This document shows positions 44,408 through 53,991 of a DNA stretch of 64,000 bases, in pieces. The position numbers were made by a program, and so were the translations under genes. The stretch is from an uncultured Christensenellaceae bacterium (GTDB taxonomy: Bacteria > Bacillota > Clostridia > Christensenellales > Borkfalkiaceae). The notes under the pieces are model-generated. The model had not been told where the DNA came from, did no database searches, and worked only from the letters and a program-made list of their open reading frames with translations. Numbering within the stretch: the stretch's first letter is position 1; the number at the start of each line of letters is the position of its first letter. The stretch covers positions 1-64,000 of the forward strand of contig CAJULO010000005.1 of NCBI GenBank assembly GCA_910586945.1, given 5' to 3'.

Positions 44408-45332
44408 AATAATTTTTTATACGAATATTGTTGATTTTTATAGTTACTTTAGGTAAATATATACCATTTGCATTTAAATTTTCTTGTGTTCCATTAGAGC
44501 GCGCCATATAAGTTCTACCAGTAAATTTGTCTACCATTCTTACAGTATTTAAATTTTCTGTAAAATTTTCTGTGTTATTTTGCGCGTTTTGATTGTATTC
44601 TGACCTTTTATTTTCAATTGCAGTCATAAGTTCATTAAAAGTTGTTTTTGATGCATTGTTATCTAATACTGCAAATACACAATAATTATTGTCTAGTGCT
44701 GTATCTGTTGTACTGAAATAAAACATTGATGTAACAGTATTATGCAGATATTCCACTTGACGCACTTCTTTCTTTTTGTGACTTGCTTTTGCGTATACTC
44801 TTGTTGTAAAGGCACTATCAGATTCAATTCCATCTTGTCCATATATATAGGTATAAGTTCCTATAGCTCCTTTTTCATTACTAAACCCACCGTTACGAAT
44901 CTCAAATCCATTTCTGAGAGTTTCTCCATACACTACATTATTTATAGGCGTTTTTCTATTTGCATCCGCCCAAACGCTTATTGGCGTATTTGGTAAATCT
45001 TTAAAAGTGTTGTTGCGTACAGCATCTTCATTACTAAAAGCACCTGCAATCATTTTATTATTGGCCGTTTGAAAATCATGTATAATTGTATCATTATAAA
45101 ATCCACTTTCTATCATTGCTAGATAATGATTTGTTGTCTGTGGATAATATTTTCTATTCATTCTATATGTCAATTCATAATTCTTATTATTAAATGAGAT
45201 AGAAACAATAAATCTAGGAGTATTACTACTACATCCCACAAATAACAATACTGCACAGCACAATAGGAAAATTGCAAAAATTGCAGATAAAATTCTTTTA
45301 GAATTAAAATTTATTTGTCCCTTAACTTTCAT
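44406..45332 (-). CDS. lipoprotein with degenerate cyclophilin-type fold
   Basis: An N-terminal signal of about 30 residues ends in the lipobox LLFVGC, so the protein is lipid-anchored outside the membrane. The mature part follows the cyclophilin pattern: a first strand (RFIVSISFNNKNYEL), TTNHYLAMIESGFYNDTIIHDF (active cyclophilins: NFLxLxxxGFYdGtxFHRv), MIAGAFSNED (usually QGGD), FYFSTTD and NYCVFAVLDN. The catalytic Arg after His is replaced by Asp, and QGG by AGA, so prolyl isomerase activity is doubtful. Possibly a chaperone or binding relative of export-associated cyclophilins. A bidirectional terminator is shared with the collagen gene. Confidence 0.78.
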   Translation of the reverse strand: MKVKGQINFNSKRILSAIFAIFLLCCAVLLFVGCSSNTPRFIVSISFNNKNYELTYRMNRKYYPQTTNHYLAMIESGFYNDTIIHDFQTANNKMIAGAFSNEDAVRNNTFKDLPNTPISVWADANRKTPINNVVYGETLRNGFEIRNGGFSNEKGAIGTYTYIYGQDGIESDSAFTTRVYAKASHKKKEVRQVEYLHNTVTSMFYFSTTDTALDNNYCVFAVLDNNASKTTFNELMTAIENKRSEYNQNAQNNTENFTENLNTVRMVDKFTGRTYMARSNGTQENLNANGIYLPKVTIKINNIRIKNY

Positions 45333-45408
45333 AAAAATATCCCTTACTTGTGGTTATTTTTTTAGTATTATACTCTAAAAAGCTTATACTTGTCAAGTGT
45401 TGCAAAAA

Positions 45409-46290
45409 TTATTCTGCACTATTAGATATATCTTCTAAAAGTATTTTATATTTTTCACATTCTTTCGCCACTTTTCGCATATCTTCTCCATATATTGAGT
45501 TTCCTAGTCTCTCACAAAAATTCTTTTTATGATACAAGTATGCAAATCGAAATGCAATCAATACAAAAAGCAAAAAGGAAATACCTGCTAATACTGTACA
45601 GATAATGGCAAGATAGGCTATCCAATCGCCAGAAACAAAATGTAAAAAAGGCCAAGTTACAGACATTGCTATAATACATAGTGCCATACTCGCAAGTAGA
45701 ATCCAAAAAATTGGTTTACTCTTTTTCCACGCTAAATTATATTTTGGTTGATACGCCTGTCTTAATTGTTCATCTTCTCTCTCTAATACTTTATATGTTT
45801 CCTCATATCTATCTATTCGCTTTTGTAACTGTGGACCATATTTCCATAAACATTTCTTTTTTTGCTCTTCATTCATAGCTAATATACTTTTATTATATAT
45901 ATCTGCAAGATTTTCAAAATTCTGTAAATTTGTGAAATCCTCTGTATGTACTTGCAACAATCCTAACCACGCTAAATAATAGTTAGCATCTAACTCTGTC
46001 CCCTCTTTTAGCTTAGCAATTGCACGCTCTTTTTCCCCTTTTTGAAAGAGCTCTATACTTTCATCATATATCTTATCAATGCATTTTATATGATTTAATC
46101 GCTCATTGTCCATCATTTCTTCTAAAGACACAGCAGAAACACTATATTTTTGTTCTACTTTTGCTTTTTCACTATCTGCAACAAATTGTCTTTCGGCAAG
46201 TGTTCTTGTATTTTGTTCTTGCTCTTTTGAATATGTATCTGTATCTATTCTTTCTTTCTCTATTTGAATTTCTTCATGATATTTATGCAA
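45409..46290 (-). CDS. membrane protein with N-terminal helical (TPR-like) domain, unknown function
   Basis: Not recognised. The first 190 residues are soluble and highly charged, with one TPR-like stretch (YDESIELFQKGEKERAIAKLKEGTELDANYYLAWLGLL). Two hydrophobic segments follow (about 195-215 and 222-245), then a short tail. The TTG at 46290 is supported by AAGGAG about nine bases upstream. It follows ispE by 23 bases and is therefore probably in the same transcript. Similar zinc-ribbon plus TPR membrane proteins exist in Clostridia, but this one has no Cys cluster. Confidence 0.78.
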   Translation of the reverse strand: MHKYHEEIQIEKERIDTDTYSKEQEQNTRTLAERQFVADSEKAKVEQKYSVSAVSLEEMMDNERLNHIKCIDKIYDESIELFQKGEKERAIAKLKEGTELDANYYLAWLGLLQVHTEDFTNLQNFENLADIYNKSILAMNEEQKKKCLWKYGPQLQKRIDRYEETYKVLEREDEQLRQAYQPKYNLAWKKSKPIFWILLASMALCIIAMSVTWPFLHFVSGDWIAYLAIICTVLAGISFLLFVLIAFRFAYLYHKKNFCERLGNSIYGEDMRKVAKECEKYKILLEDISNSAE

Positions 46291-46313
46291 TAGAATATTC
46301 TCCTTGAATCTCT

Positions 46314-47210
46314 TTATTTTTCTCTTTTATCTTGTCCTTCTATAATACATTGATATCCCTTTTTAATAGGAATTACAATTTTACTATTTATTTTACGACA
46401 AATACGCTGTGCCATTCTACAAGAGGAATAAGACAAAAAAGTACCATAGATACAACTGCCTGAACCAGTTATGAGTGTGGCAAGAGATTCTGTATTTTGT
46501 AACATCTGTAAAGCTGGTTCAATATTTTTATTGATTGCCATTGCAGATGCCTGCAATGCATTTTTCATAAAAGTAGTCGCCTCTGTCAATTGCATTTTTT
46601 GCAGATGTACGATAAGTTTATCAATGTCCGTCTGTTCATGCTGTGCTAAACTATCAAATTTTTTATAACATTTGGCAGTATTGACACTCCCTTTAGGAAA
46701 AAGTAATAGAAAGTAAAGTTTCCCTTGCATAGTTAATTTTTGTACTTTTTCACCTCTACCACTTAGGCGTGCAAGACCACCATGTAACATATATCCAGTA
46801 TCACTTCCTAAAGTATCTGCTAATTCTTTTAATTTATTTCTATCTCTTATACCATATGCGTATGCCATGGCATTCAATACACCCGCACAGTCTGCAGAAG
46901 AACCACCAAGACCTGCTCCAACAGGAATATTTTTATATATATGGATATCTGCTCCATTCGTTTTAAAAACATCCATAAAGAGTTTTGCTGCTTTATAGGC
47001 ATTATTATCTGCTATAGGAATATAAGCATACCCTTTCCCTTCCATAGTTACACAAATTTCTTTATCATGCCTTGTTTTTAACTCTATCCAATCATATAAA
47101 TTGATAGATGTTACAAGACTATCTATCTTATGATAGTTCTCTTCTATGCCTACAACATTGAGTGCTAAATTTAGCTTTGCAAAACTTTTTAATCGCACTT
47201 GCGTTTGCAT
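46314..47210 (-). CDS. ispE: 4-diphosphocytidyl-2-C-methyl-D-erythritol kinase
   Basis: GHMP-family kinase of the MEP isoprenoid pathway, phosphorylating CDP-ME on the way to isopentenyl diphosphate. The 298 residues begin KSFAKLNLALNVVG and contain the ATP-binding PVGAGLGGSSADCAGVLNA near 92-110 and the C-terminal LITGSGSCIYGTF. Its presence points to the MEP rather than the mevalonate route. The start follows GGAG and a perfect hairpin without a T run (47231-47263). Confidence 0.96.
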   Translation of the reverse strand: MQTQVRLKSFAKLNLALNVVGIEENYHKIDSLVTSINLYDWIELKTRHDKEICVTMEGKGYAYIPIADNNAYKAAKLFMDVFKTNGADIHIYKNIPVGAGLGGSSADCAGVLNAMAYAYGIRDRNKLKELADTLGSDTGYMLHGGLARLSGRGEKVQKLTMQGKLYFLLLFPKGSVNTAKCYKKFDSLAQHEQTDIDKLIVHLQKMQLTEATTFMKNALQASAMAINKNIEPALQMLQNTESLATLITGSGSCIYGTFLSYSSCRMAQRICRKINSKIVIPIKKGYQCIIEGQDKREK

Positions 47211-47230
47211 AGTTGTACTCCTTTTTTATA

Positions 47231-47263
47231 TGTCTAGAGCCACAATATATGTGGCTCTAGACA
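47231..47263 (-). other. perfect 14-bp hairpin in the ispE leader, no T run
   Basis: TGTCTAGAGCCACA (47231-47244) and TGTGGCTCTAGACA (47250-47263) flank a 5-base loop. On the minus strand no T run follows (ATATAAAAAAGGAG), so it is not a normal terminator. It lies between cvpA and the ispE ribosome binding site and may be a processing or stability element, or an operator. Confidence 0.75.
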
Positions 47264-47280
47264 TCATTTATATTTTTAAA

Positions 47281-47820
47281 TTATAGAGAAAATAAATTTT
47301 TTATTGGATTCCATTTGATGATTGAAACAAGTAAATTGCCACCTTTTTCACCGAGATATGTATACATATTTTCAACAATTCTACCATTTTCAAACATTGC
47401 AATAACAGATACTATCAACCACATAAACATAAATGCCATTACTACAGAAAAACATATACCAATTAGCTTATTGAGTATTTTAATGATAATGTTTTTCATA
47501 CTAAACAACTTAATGAGTAAATTTGTAAAGATAAGTTTTATTATGTTGATTACAATAAATAATGCAATGTAATAGATAGTTAATGCTGCCCATCCGTCTA
47601 AGAATGAAACATGTGATACAAATATTTGGTTAAGTGACTCTATCCATCTTTCTATAAATGGGATTTTTAAAATCATTCCTCCAAGTGCAAAGCAAAGAAA
47701 TACAGATATAATCCATCCAAGAAAACCTTTAAAATAGAATTTTAAACATCTGTTAAATCCTTGCAAGAAACCCAATAAAGCAATACCTGCAACTACTGCT
47801 AAAAATATCCAGTTTACCAT
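47281..47820 (-). CDS. CvpA family membrane protein
   Basis: A 179-residue protein with four hydrophobic segments and the CvpA layout: a first helix followed by LLGFLQGFNRCLKFYFKGFLGWIISVFLCFALG, then two central helices and one C-terminal. CvpA-family proteins are linked to colicin V production in E. coli and to envelope or division functions elsewhere; the function here is not known. The ATG at 47820 is chosen because AAAGGAGAA lies eight bases upstream; the frame extends to 47841. Confidence 0.85.
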   Translation of the reverse strand: MVNWIFLAVVAGIALLGFLQGFNRCLKFYFKGFLGWIISVFLCFALGGMILKIPFIERWIESLNQIFVSHVSFLDGWAALTIYYIALFIVINIIKLIFTNLLIKLFSMKNIIIKILNKLIGICFSVVMAFMFMWLIVSVIAMFENGRIVENMYTYLGEKGGNLLVSIIKWNPIKNLFSL

Positions 47821-47925
47821 TTTATTTTCTCCTTTACACAAGCTTTTTCATCAGTATACCATAGATATAAAATCTTGTCAAGTAAAAAACACTATAGAAT
47901 GCTTTGGAAAACAGACTTACTTTTT

Positions 47926-50616
47926 TCACAATTTTTTAGTACTTTTATTTTTTATACAATAACGCATAATAGCTTGAATACCTTCTTGTATTCCTATGAT
48001 AGACAATGCCATTGCAATAACTTTACACCAATCTACAATATTTAAAGCTACAGTTTCAAATACTCTGTTGCCAAACTGTGTTATAATAATTTGTAGACTT
48101 AAGACTACAACAAGAACAAGCAACATAAGTCTATTTTTAAAAAAGTTTTTAAATATACTATTATTCCCAAGTTCTCTACAATTCAATGCATTAAAGAGTT
48201 GAAATAAGACAAATAGTGTAAAAACAACTGTTCTATTCTTGACATTGTCTATCTGTAAAAAATTCGTTGCAATTTGCAACAGGCAAATACCTGTCATAAA
48301 TAAACTTGCAATAAAAATTTTTATTAGCATTGAACGGCTTAAAATACTTTCTCCCCTAGCTATTGGTTTCTTCTCCATTAAATTGTTTCGAATAGGTTCC
48401 AGTCCTAAAATGAGTGCCGGCGGGCCATCCATAATTATATTTATCCAAAGTAGGTCAAGTGCTGAAAAGGGTTGTTGTATATTTGGAAAAAATAAATTTA
48501 AAATTGTACATAAAAAAATTAAAAATACTGATGCAACATTTACCGTCAATTGAAATTGTATAAAACGCTTAAAGTTTTCATAAATCCCTCTGCCCCATTG
48601 TATTGATGTTGCTATTGAGGAAAATGAATCGTCTAATAAAACAATATCCGCCGCCTCTTTTGATACCTCAGTACCCGCTATACCCATAGCAATACCAACA
48701 TCCGCAGTCTTTAATGCAGGTGCATCATTGATACCATCCCCTGTCACTGCTACTACATTGCCAAGTAACTTCAGCGTCTTTACTACCCGCATCTTCAATG
48801 TGGGTGTACTTCTTGCAATGACAGCAACGCGTGGCAATGTCTTTCTAAATTCTTCTTCTGCCATATCTTCAAGCACACTTGCTTCCATCGCAATACCGTT
48901 CGTACCAAATAGGTGTAACTGTCTTGCAATCTCTGTGGCGGTGACAATATTATCTCCAGTTAACATTTTAACCGCAATTCCTGCATTCCTACATTTTTGA
49001 ACGGCATCATATACTTCCGGACGCAATGGGTCTGCAATGGCTACAAATCCGTCATATTGCAAATTGCATTCGCATTCCTCTCTTGTTGATGGCAATATCT
49101 TGACAAATTTATGTGCAAATGCAAGTACTCTTTTTGCCTCTTGTTGCCACTTTCTCTCCTGCTGTTGCATTGCATCATTTTCTTCTTCTGTTAAATTTGA
49201 TATACTCCGTATTTTTTCCGGACTTCCTTTACTTAAAATTAAATATCCATCCCTTTGTCTTAAGCATATAGTCATATTTTTTGTACTCGAAGAAAAGGAA
49301 TAACTTTGTACTATCTCTTGGCTTTGCCGCACTTTTTCATAATCAATAGCATTTTTTTGCAATAATGCAAGCAATGCACACTCTGTAGGACTACCTATAA
49401 ATTGTATTTTTTTATCTTGCAATACAATATCCGCTGTACTATTTACTGCAAAATTATACAAAAGTTCTTGTGTAAAGTCTACTTCTGCTTTTGTAAGCTT
49501 GTCTAATGCAATATATTTACCATTTGCATAAAGATTTGTAACAGCCATTTTATTTTCCGTTAAAGTTCCAGTTTTATCTGAACAGATTACATTGACACTT
49601 CCCACCGTTTCACATGCAATCATCTTTTTAACTAACACTTGCTGTTTTGCCATTTTGACAATATTGATGGATAAGGATATTGCAACAATTGTAGGTAGTC
49701 CTTCCGGTACACATGCCACCATTAAAACGATACTTGTAATAAATAGATTGGATACAGATGTAAAGTTAGTCGTCTTTGTCACTAGCAAATAAATAAATTG
49801 CATGACAAAAATTAAGAATGCAACAATACCTCCAAATATTGTAATATTTTTGCCAAGTTTTGTAAGCTTTTCTTGTAGTGGTGTTCGTCCACTTTCCTCC
49901 TGCTGAATCTCTTTTGCAATCATTCCAAACTCTGTGTTATCTCCCACAGCACAAACTACCATTTTGCCATTTCCATGCACAACAAATGTCCCTGCAAAAC
50001 AATAATTTTCTTGTTCAGCTATAGGAGTACTTTCCGCTGTAAAAATTTTTTCAGCATTCTTTTTTACCGCTAAACTTTCACCAGTTAAGGCAGATTCATC
50101 ACACTGCAAATCATTCGATTGCAACAATCTTCCATCTGCCATGATTTTATCTCCAATGCTTAGATAAACAATATCCCCTACTACAAGTTCTTCTTGCAAG
50201 ATAGTTTGTATTTTTCCCTCGCGTAGCACTTTACACACTGTTCCATTTTTAATTTTATTTAATGCATCAAATGCCTTGATTGACCGTCCTTCCATGATAA
50301 TAGTCAAGGAAACAGATATTGCTATTGTTACAAAAATACCAATGACTTCGGCATAATTAAAACGATGCCCCTGCACAGCTTCAATACAGTTTACCACAAG
50401 CGTTATTCCCCATGCTATTATCAACAAAATGAGCATGGGTTCTTTTAATGCATCCATGATTCGAAAAAATATATTTTTGCGCTTGACTTCTGTCAAGCTA
50501 TTTTTTCCATATTTTATGGCATGCTCCTGTACTTGCTTGTCTGAAAGTCCACTTTCTACCGAACTATTTAAAGTTTTTAACACTTCTTCTGGTGTTTTTA
50601 AATAAAAATTTTGCAT
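47926..50616 (-). CDS. calcium-type P-type ATPase (P2 family)
   Basis: An 896-residue cation pump of the plasma-membrane/SERCA Ca2+-ATPase group. Seen: an N-terminal cation-ATPase domain (LSDKQVQEHAIKYGKNSL), the TGES loop (DESALTGESLAV), the transport motif VPEGLPT in transmembrane segment 4, the phosphorylation motif CSDKTGTLTENKM near residue 346, KGSPEK, MLTGDN, the hinge TGDGINDAPALKTADVGIAMG, and WINIIMDGPPALILGLEP in segment 6. Exporting Ca2+ is the likely role, but Mn2+ cannot be excluded. It starts four bases after the response regulator stop, in one operon with gltX and a two-component system. Confidence 0.94.
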   Translation of the reverse strand: MQNFYLKTPEEVLKTLNSSVESGLSDKQVQEHAIKYGKNSLTEVKRKNIFFRIMDALKEPMLILLIIAWGITLVVNCIEAVQGHRFNYAEVIGIFVTIAISVSLTIIMEGRSIKAFDALNKIKNGTVCKVLREGKIQTILQEELVVGDIVYLSIGDKIMADGRLLQSNDLQCDESALTGESLAVKKNAEKIFTAESTPIAEQENYCFAGTFVVHGNGKMVVCAVGDNTEFGMIAKEIQQEESGRTPLQEKLTKLGKNITIFGGIVAFLIFVMQFIYLLVTKTTNFTSVSNLFITSIVLMVACVPEGLPTIVAISLSINIVKMAKQQVLVKKMIACETVGSVNVICSDKTGTLTENKMAVTNLYANGKYIALDKLTKAEVDFTQELLYNFAVNSTADIVLQDKKIQFIGSPTECALLALLQKNAIDYEKVRQSQEIVQSYSFSSSTKNMTICLRQRDGYLILSKGSPEKIRSISNLTEEENDAMQQQERKWQQEAKRVLAFAHKFVKILPSTREECECNLQYDGFVAIADPLRPEVYDAVQKCRNAGIAVKMLTGDNIVTATEIARQLHLFGTNGIAMEASVLEDMAEEEFRKTLPRVAVIARSTPTLKMRVVKTLKLLGNVVAVTGDGINDAPALKTADVGIAMGIAGTEVSKEAADIVLLDDSFSSIATSIQWGRGIYENFKRFIQFQLTVNVASVFLIFLCTILNLFFPNIQQPFSALDLLWINIIMDGPPALILGLEPIRNNLMEKKPIARGESILSRSMLIKIFIASLFMTGICLLQIATNFLQIDNVKNRTVVFTLFVLFQLFNALNCRELGNNSIFKNFFKNRLMLLVLVVVLSLQIIITQFGNRVFETVALNIVDWCKVIAMALSIIGIQEGIQAIMRYCIKNKSTKKL

Positions 50617-50620
50617 ATAA

Positions 50621-51268
50621 CTATATTTCTAAAATTTCCTTTAATTTTTGTATGGTATCTTGTCTGTTCTTGCTCTGTAATTTACTGTTGATTGTTGAGA
50701 TATAATTGCGCGCTGTACCATCTGTCAATCCTAATGCAGAGGTTATTTGCCGATTATTAAATCCGTCTGCAAGCATAAGTGCAATTTCCACCTCTCTATC
50801 GGATAAGTGAAAATGTTTTTTTAACTCAATCTCTTTATTTAAAGTGACTGCTTTTGCAACTTCGGTTAGCTTCTTTGCCACCTTTGATGGCAATATTGTA
50901 TCTCCAGCATGTGCATTTTTTATAGATTCTAACAAAACAGCGCTAGATATATCCTTTAATAGATAGCCACATGCTCCATTATGTAAAGCATTTAAAATAT
51001 ATTCGCTGTCATCAAATGTTGTCAACATCAAAATTTTAACAGATGGATATCTTTTTTTCACTTCTGCCGTCGTGACAACACCATTCATAATAGGCATACG
51101 AATATCTAGCAGTAAAACATCTGGCAGATTCTCTTGCATCTTATTTAAAGCATCTTCCCCATTTGTAGCAGTTGCTATTACCTCCATCTCTGGACAGGAT
51201 AACACAATACTTTTAATGCCTTCGGCAAGTAACGGTTGGTCATCGACAATCATAACTTTTATTGCCAT
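50621..51268 (-). CDS. NarL/LuxR-type response regulator
   Basis: Transcription regulator of a two-component system. The receiver domain has KVMIVDDQPLLAEGI, the phosphorylated Asp in DVLLLDIRMP near residue 54, and the conserved Lys in GYLLKDISS. The C-terminal LuxR helix-turn-helix reads LSDREVEIALMLADGFNNRQITSALGL. The 215-residue length is standard. It overlaps the histidine kinase gene by 10 bases and lies four bases before the P-type ATPase gene, which is a likely target or sensor partner by position (inference). Confidence 0.95.
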   Translation of the reverse strand: MAIKVMIVDDQPLLAEGIKSIVLSCPEMEVIATATNGEDALNKMQENLPDVLLLDIRMPIMNGVVTTAEVKKRYPSVKILMLTTFDDSEYILNALHNGACGYLLKDISSAVLLESIKNAHAGDTILPSKVAKKLTEVAKAVTLNKEIELKKHFHLSDREVEIALMLADGFNNRQITSALGLTDGTARNYISTINSKLQSKNRQDTIQKLKEILEI

Positions 51269-52497
51269 ATCAATTCCTCTTCCTTTTTTATGCTTTTAGG
51301 TATTTTTAATAGAATATCAAACCCTTCATCTGGATGTGCTGTAAAAGTTGCCACGCCTCCTAATTCTTCTACCTTTTCCCGTGTTGTGCGTAGACCATAT
51401 CCTTCAATAATTGTTTTTCCACTACCTATTCCATTGTCGGATAGAAAAAAAACAACATCTTCTTTTGTCTCTTTTAATTCAAAAATAAAAGCAGTACTTT
51501 TACCGTGTCTAAGTCCATTTGCAATTCCCTCTCGCAAAGTATTTGCAATCAATCTCTCCACTTGACTGGACAATACCATTTCTTCTATCTTCCAGCGTAT
51601 TGTCAAATTTGTAGCATTGGTTGTTTCTAGCAAAATTTGTTCTAAATATGCCTTGAAAGTTACTTTTGCATGTCTACCTGAAAGTAAATGGATACTCATA
51701 CGCAACTGTTCTAAACAATTTTTTGCCTGCAATTCCATAGCGGTTACAGCAGCATATGCTGGAGTATCCTTTTTTAAACTGAGCTTGGCAGATTCTGCCT
51801 GCATAATCATTGTAGTTAGGGAATGTCCCGCTGTATCATGAATTTCTTTTGCAATACGATTGCGTTCTTGATAGACTGTTGCCTCTTCAAGTTTATGATA
51901 GGCCTCTAAAAGTTCTATCTTACTTGCTTCAATTTTTCTATTTTGGCGCCAAATGACCATGGCAAAATTAAACATCATAAAATGCAAGCTAAGGATACCT
52001 ATCCCCATAAAATATTGTATAGCAAGTTCTACTGACTGTAGTGTTACTCCTTCAATTAAAGTGGAATCAAGCAAAAATCCAAAAGACATTAAAACGGCAT
52101 TTGCTCCAAACATATAACTACAATCTTTAAAATAGGGAGCAGCTAAGTAAAACTCCGTTAAAACGGTGGCATACAATATCGTGGTACTTACAATTGTTCT
52201 AGAAAAGAAGGCAATTAAAAACAAAAATATAGAATCAAAGACATAAAAAACAATTTTTTTCACAAAACTTCGCATTGTAAAAACTTTAAAGAGCATAGAA
52301 ACTGTCAATGCTATAATAAAGGTCACTTGACAAATTTCAGATATCAATCTATCTCGTATGTTCATTCCTTTATTGAGAATGAACCCCAATACAGAGCTTA
52401 TAATCATTAAACAAAGTATTCCAAGAACTGCAATCTGTATAGAAAAAAAGAAATATTTTTTAAAATTACTATCTTTATTTTTTTCTTTCATCTTCAT
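51259..52497 (-). CDS. NarL-type sensor histidine kinase (HisKA_3)
   Basis: The 412 residues begin with about six membrane segments (residues about 14-185), then a cytoplasmic part with the phosphoacceptor His in ERNRIAKEIHDTAGHSLTTMI near 220 and a HATPase domain (ANTLREGIANGLRHG, DNGIGSG, GYGLRTTREKVEELGG). No extracellular ligand domain is present, so sensing is probably within the membrane. Two ATG codons are six bases apart; the second (52491) has AAGG at better spacing. It overlaps gltX by up to 23 bases. Confidence 0.94.
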   Translation of the reverse strand: MKMKEKNKDSNFKKYFFFSIQIAVLGILCLMIISSVLGFILNKGMNIRDRLISEICQVTFIIALTVSMLFKVFTMRSFVKKIVFYVFDSIFLFLIAFFSRTIVSTTILYATVLTEFYLAAPYFKDCSYMFGANAVLMSFGFLLDSTLIEGVTLQSVELAIQYFMGIGILSLHFMMFNFAMVIWRQNRKIEASKIELLEAYHKLEEATVYQERNRIAKEIHDTAGHSLTTMIMQAESAKLSLKKDTPAYAAVTAMELQAKNCLEQLRMSIHLLSGRHAKVTFKAYLEQILLETTNATNLTIRWKIEEMVLSSQVERLIANTLREGIANGLRHGKSTAFIFELKETKEDVVFFLSDNGIGSGKTIIEGYGLRTTREKVEELGGVATFTAHPDEGFDILLKIPKSIKKEEELIWQ

Positions 52498-53932
52498 CCT
52501 TCAAAAAGAGAATAGCTTGTTGCAATCTATTCAATACACCTTCCTTTCCTAGCAGTTGGCAAATTTCACTTGCACCACCTGGAGAACTCTCTCTGCCTGT
52601 TAAAGCAACTCGCACCGTCCATAAAACTTGACTATTTTTATATCCATTATCAGCGGCAAATTGACAGAGTGCTTCATAGATTGTAGCATTATCATAGCTA
52701 GGTAATGTAACACATAGTTCTACTATTTTGGGCAAAATTGTTTTTGCTATTTCACGGTCACTCTTCATTTTTTTATGAAAATATAAGCTGCTATCAAAAG
52801 TACTATATTCTTCTATGAAGTCTAGTTTTTCGGCAATCTCATCTAAAACATCTACTCTCGTCTGTACCAATTTTAACAATAAATCAATATCATATTTGCC
52901 ATACACTTTACTCTTTTTTAAAAATGGTATAGCTTGTTTTTTAAAGGTATCAAACTCCATTTCCTTAATATAGCATCCAGATAACCATTTTAACTTTTGT
53001 ATATCAAAAATAGATGGTGATTTTTGTAATCCGTGTATATCAAATAATTCCTCTAATTGTTCTAAAGACATTTTTTCTATATTGCTTTTTGGACTCCAAC
53101 CAAGCAAAGCTATATAATTTATAATTGCTTCTTTTATAAAGCCTTGTGCAATTAAATCTTGATAACTCGCATCTCCATTACGTTTGGACATTTTTTGTGT
53201 TGCATTTTTCATGATAGGTGGCAAATGCATATATTGTGGACGCTCCCAACCAAAAGCATCATATAACAAATTGTATTTTGGTGTAGAAGATAGATATTCA
53301 CTACCACGAATAACATGTGATATTTGCATTAGATGGTCATCTATAACATTTGCAAAATTATAAGTGGGCATGCCATCACTTTTCAATAGAATTCCATCTT
53401 CAATATCTTGAAAATTGACTGATACTTCCCCATATACTAAATCCATGTAACTACCTATGCCTTCTTCAGGGATATTTTGTCGGATGACATAAGATATATT
53501 TTGTGCTAGTTTTGTAGCAATCTCTTCTTTAGATAAGTGCAAACAATGCTTATCATATTTGGTAATACCTTTTTCATTTTTTAAAGCATTTAAGCGTTCT
53601 TGGTTGCAAAAACAATAATATGCCCCACCCATTTCTACAAGTTTTTCAGCATATTCTTTATAAATAGCTTTTCTTTCGCTCTGGATATATGGTCCATATT
53701 GGCCCCCTTTATCTGGACCTTCTGTATATTGAATCCCTGCATCAGCAAGGGTATCATAAATGATTTTTAACGCTTCCTTGACTTGTCTTTTATCATCCGT
53801 ATCTTCAATACGCAAAATAAAACTGCCCTTTTCCTTCTTTGCAAACAAATAGGCATACAGTGCAGTACGCAAATTACCTATATGCATGTATCCTGTTGGA
53901 CTTGGTGCAAATCGTGTTCTAACCTCTTTCAT
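52475..53932 (-). CDS. gltX: glutamyl-tRNA synthetase
   Basis: Class I synthetase charging tRNA-Glu. The 485 residues have RFAPSPTGYMHIGNLRTALYAYL (HIGH region), the KMSKS-like QKMSKRNGDASY, and a C-terminal helical anticodon-binding part. The ATG at 53932 is chosen because AGGAGAG lies next to it; the frame continues to 53983 without a binding site and across a hairpin. It is the first gene of a tight run: its end overlaps the sensor kinase start. The hairpin at 53953-53991 lies 20 bases upstream of the start. Confidence 0.96.
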   Translation of the reverse strand: MKEVRTRFAPSPTGYMHIGNLRTALYAYLFAKKEKGSFILRIEDTDDKRQVKEALKIIYDTLADAGIQYTEGPDKGGQYGPYIQSERKAIYKEYAEKLVEMGGAYYCFCNQERLNALKNEKGITKYDKHCLHLSKEEIATKLAQNISYVIRQNIPEEGIGSYMDLVYGEVSVNFQDIEDGILLKSDGMPTYNFANVIDDHLMQISHVIRGSEYLSSTPKYNLLYDAFGWERPQYMHLPPIMKNATQKMSKRNGDASYQDLIAQGFIKEAIINYIALLGWSPKSNIEKMSLEQLEELFDIHGLQKSPSIFDIQKLKWLSGCYIKEMEFDTFKKQAIPFLKKSKVYGKYDIDLLLKLVQTRVDVLDEIAEKLDFIEEYSTFDSSLYFHKKMKSDREIAKTILPKIVELCVTLPSYDNATIYEALCQFAADNGYKNSQVLWTVRVALTGRESSPGGASEICQLLGKEGVLNRLQQAILFLKDEDERKK

Positions 53933-53952
53933 TCTCTCTCCTCTCTTTAGAT

Positions 53953-53991
53953 AATAATGCGTGCAATTTCTTAGAATTTGCACGCATTATT
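53953..53991 (-). other. perfect 14-bp hairpin in the gltX leader, no T run
   Basis: AATAATGCGTGCAA (53953-53966) and TTGCACGCATTATT (53978-53991) with an 11-base loop. Neither strand shows a T run after it. It resembles the ispE leader hairpin in size and position, and may be an operator or an RNA control element. No T-box sequence is present in the 184-base radC-gltX gap. Confidence 0.75.

Noticed and set aside
45139..45147. Perfect DnaA box TGTGGATAA; another at 14529-14537
   Set aside because: Single copies inside coding sequence, expected by chance in A/T-rich DNA.
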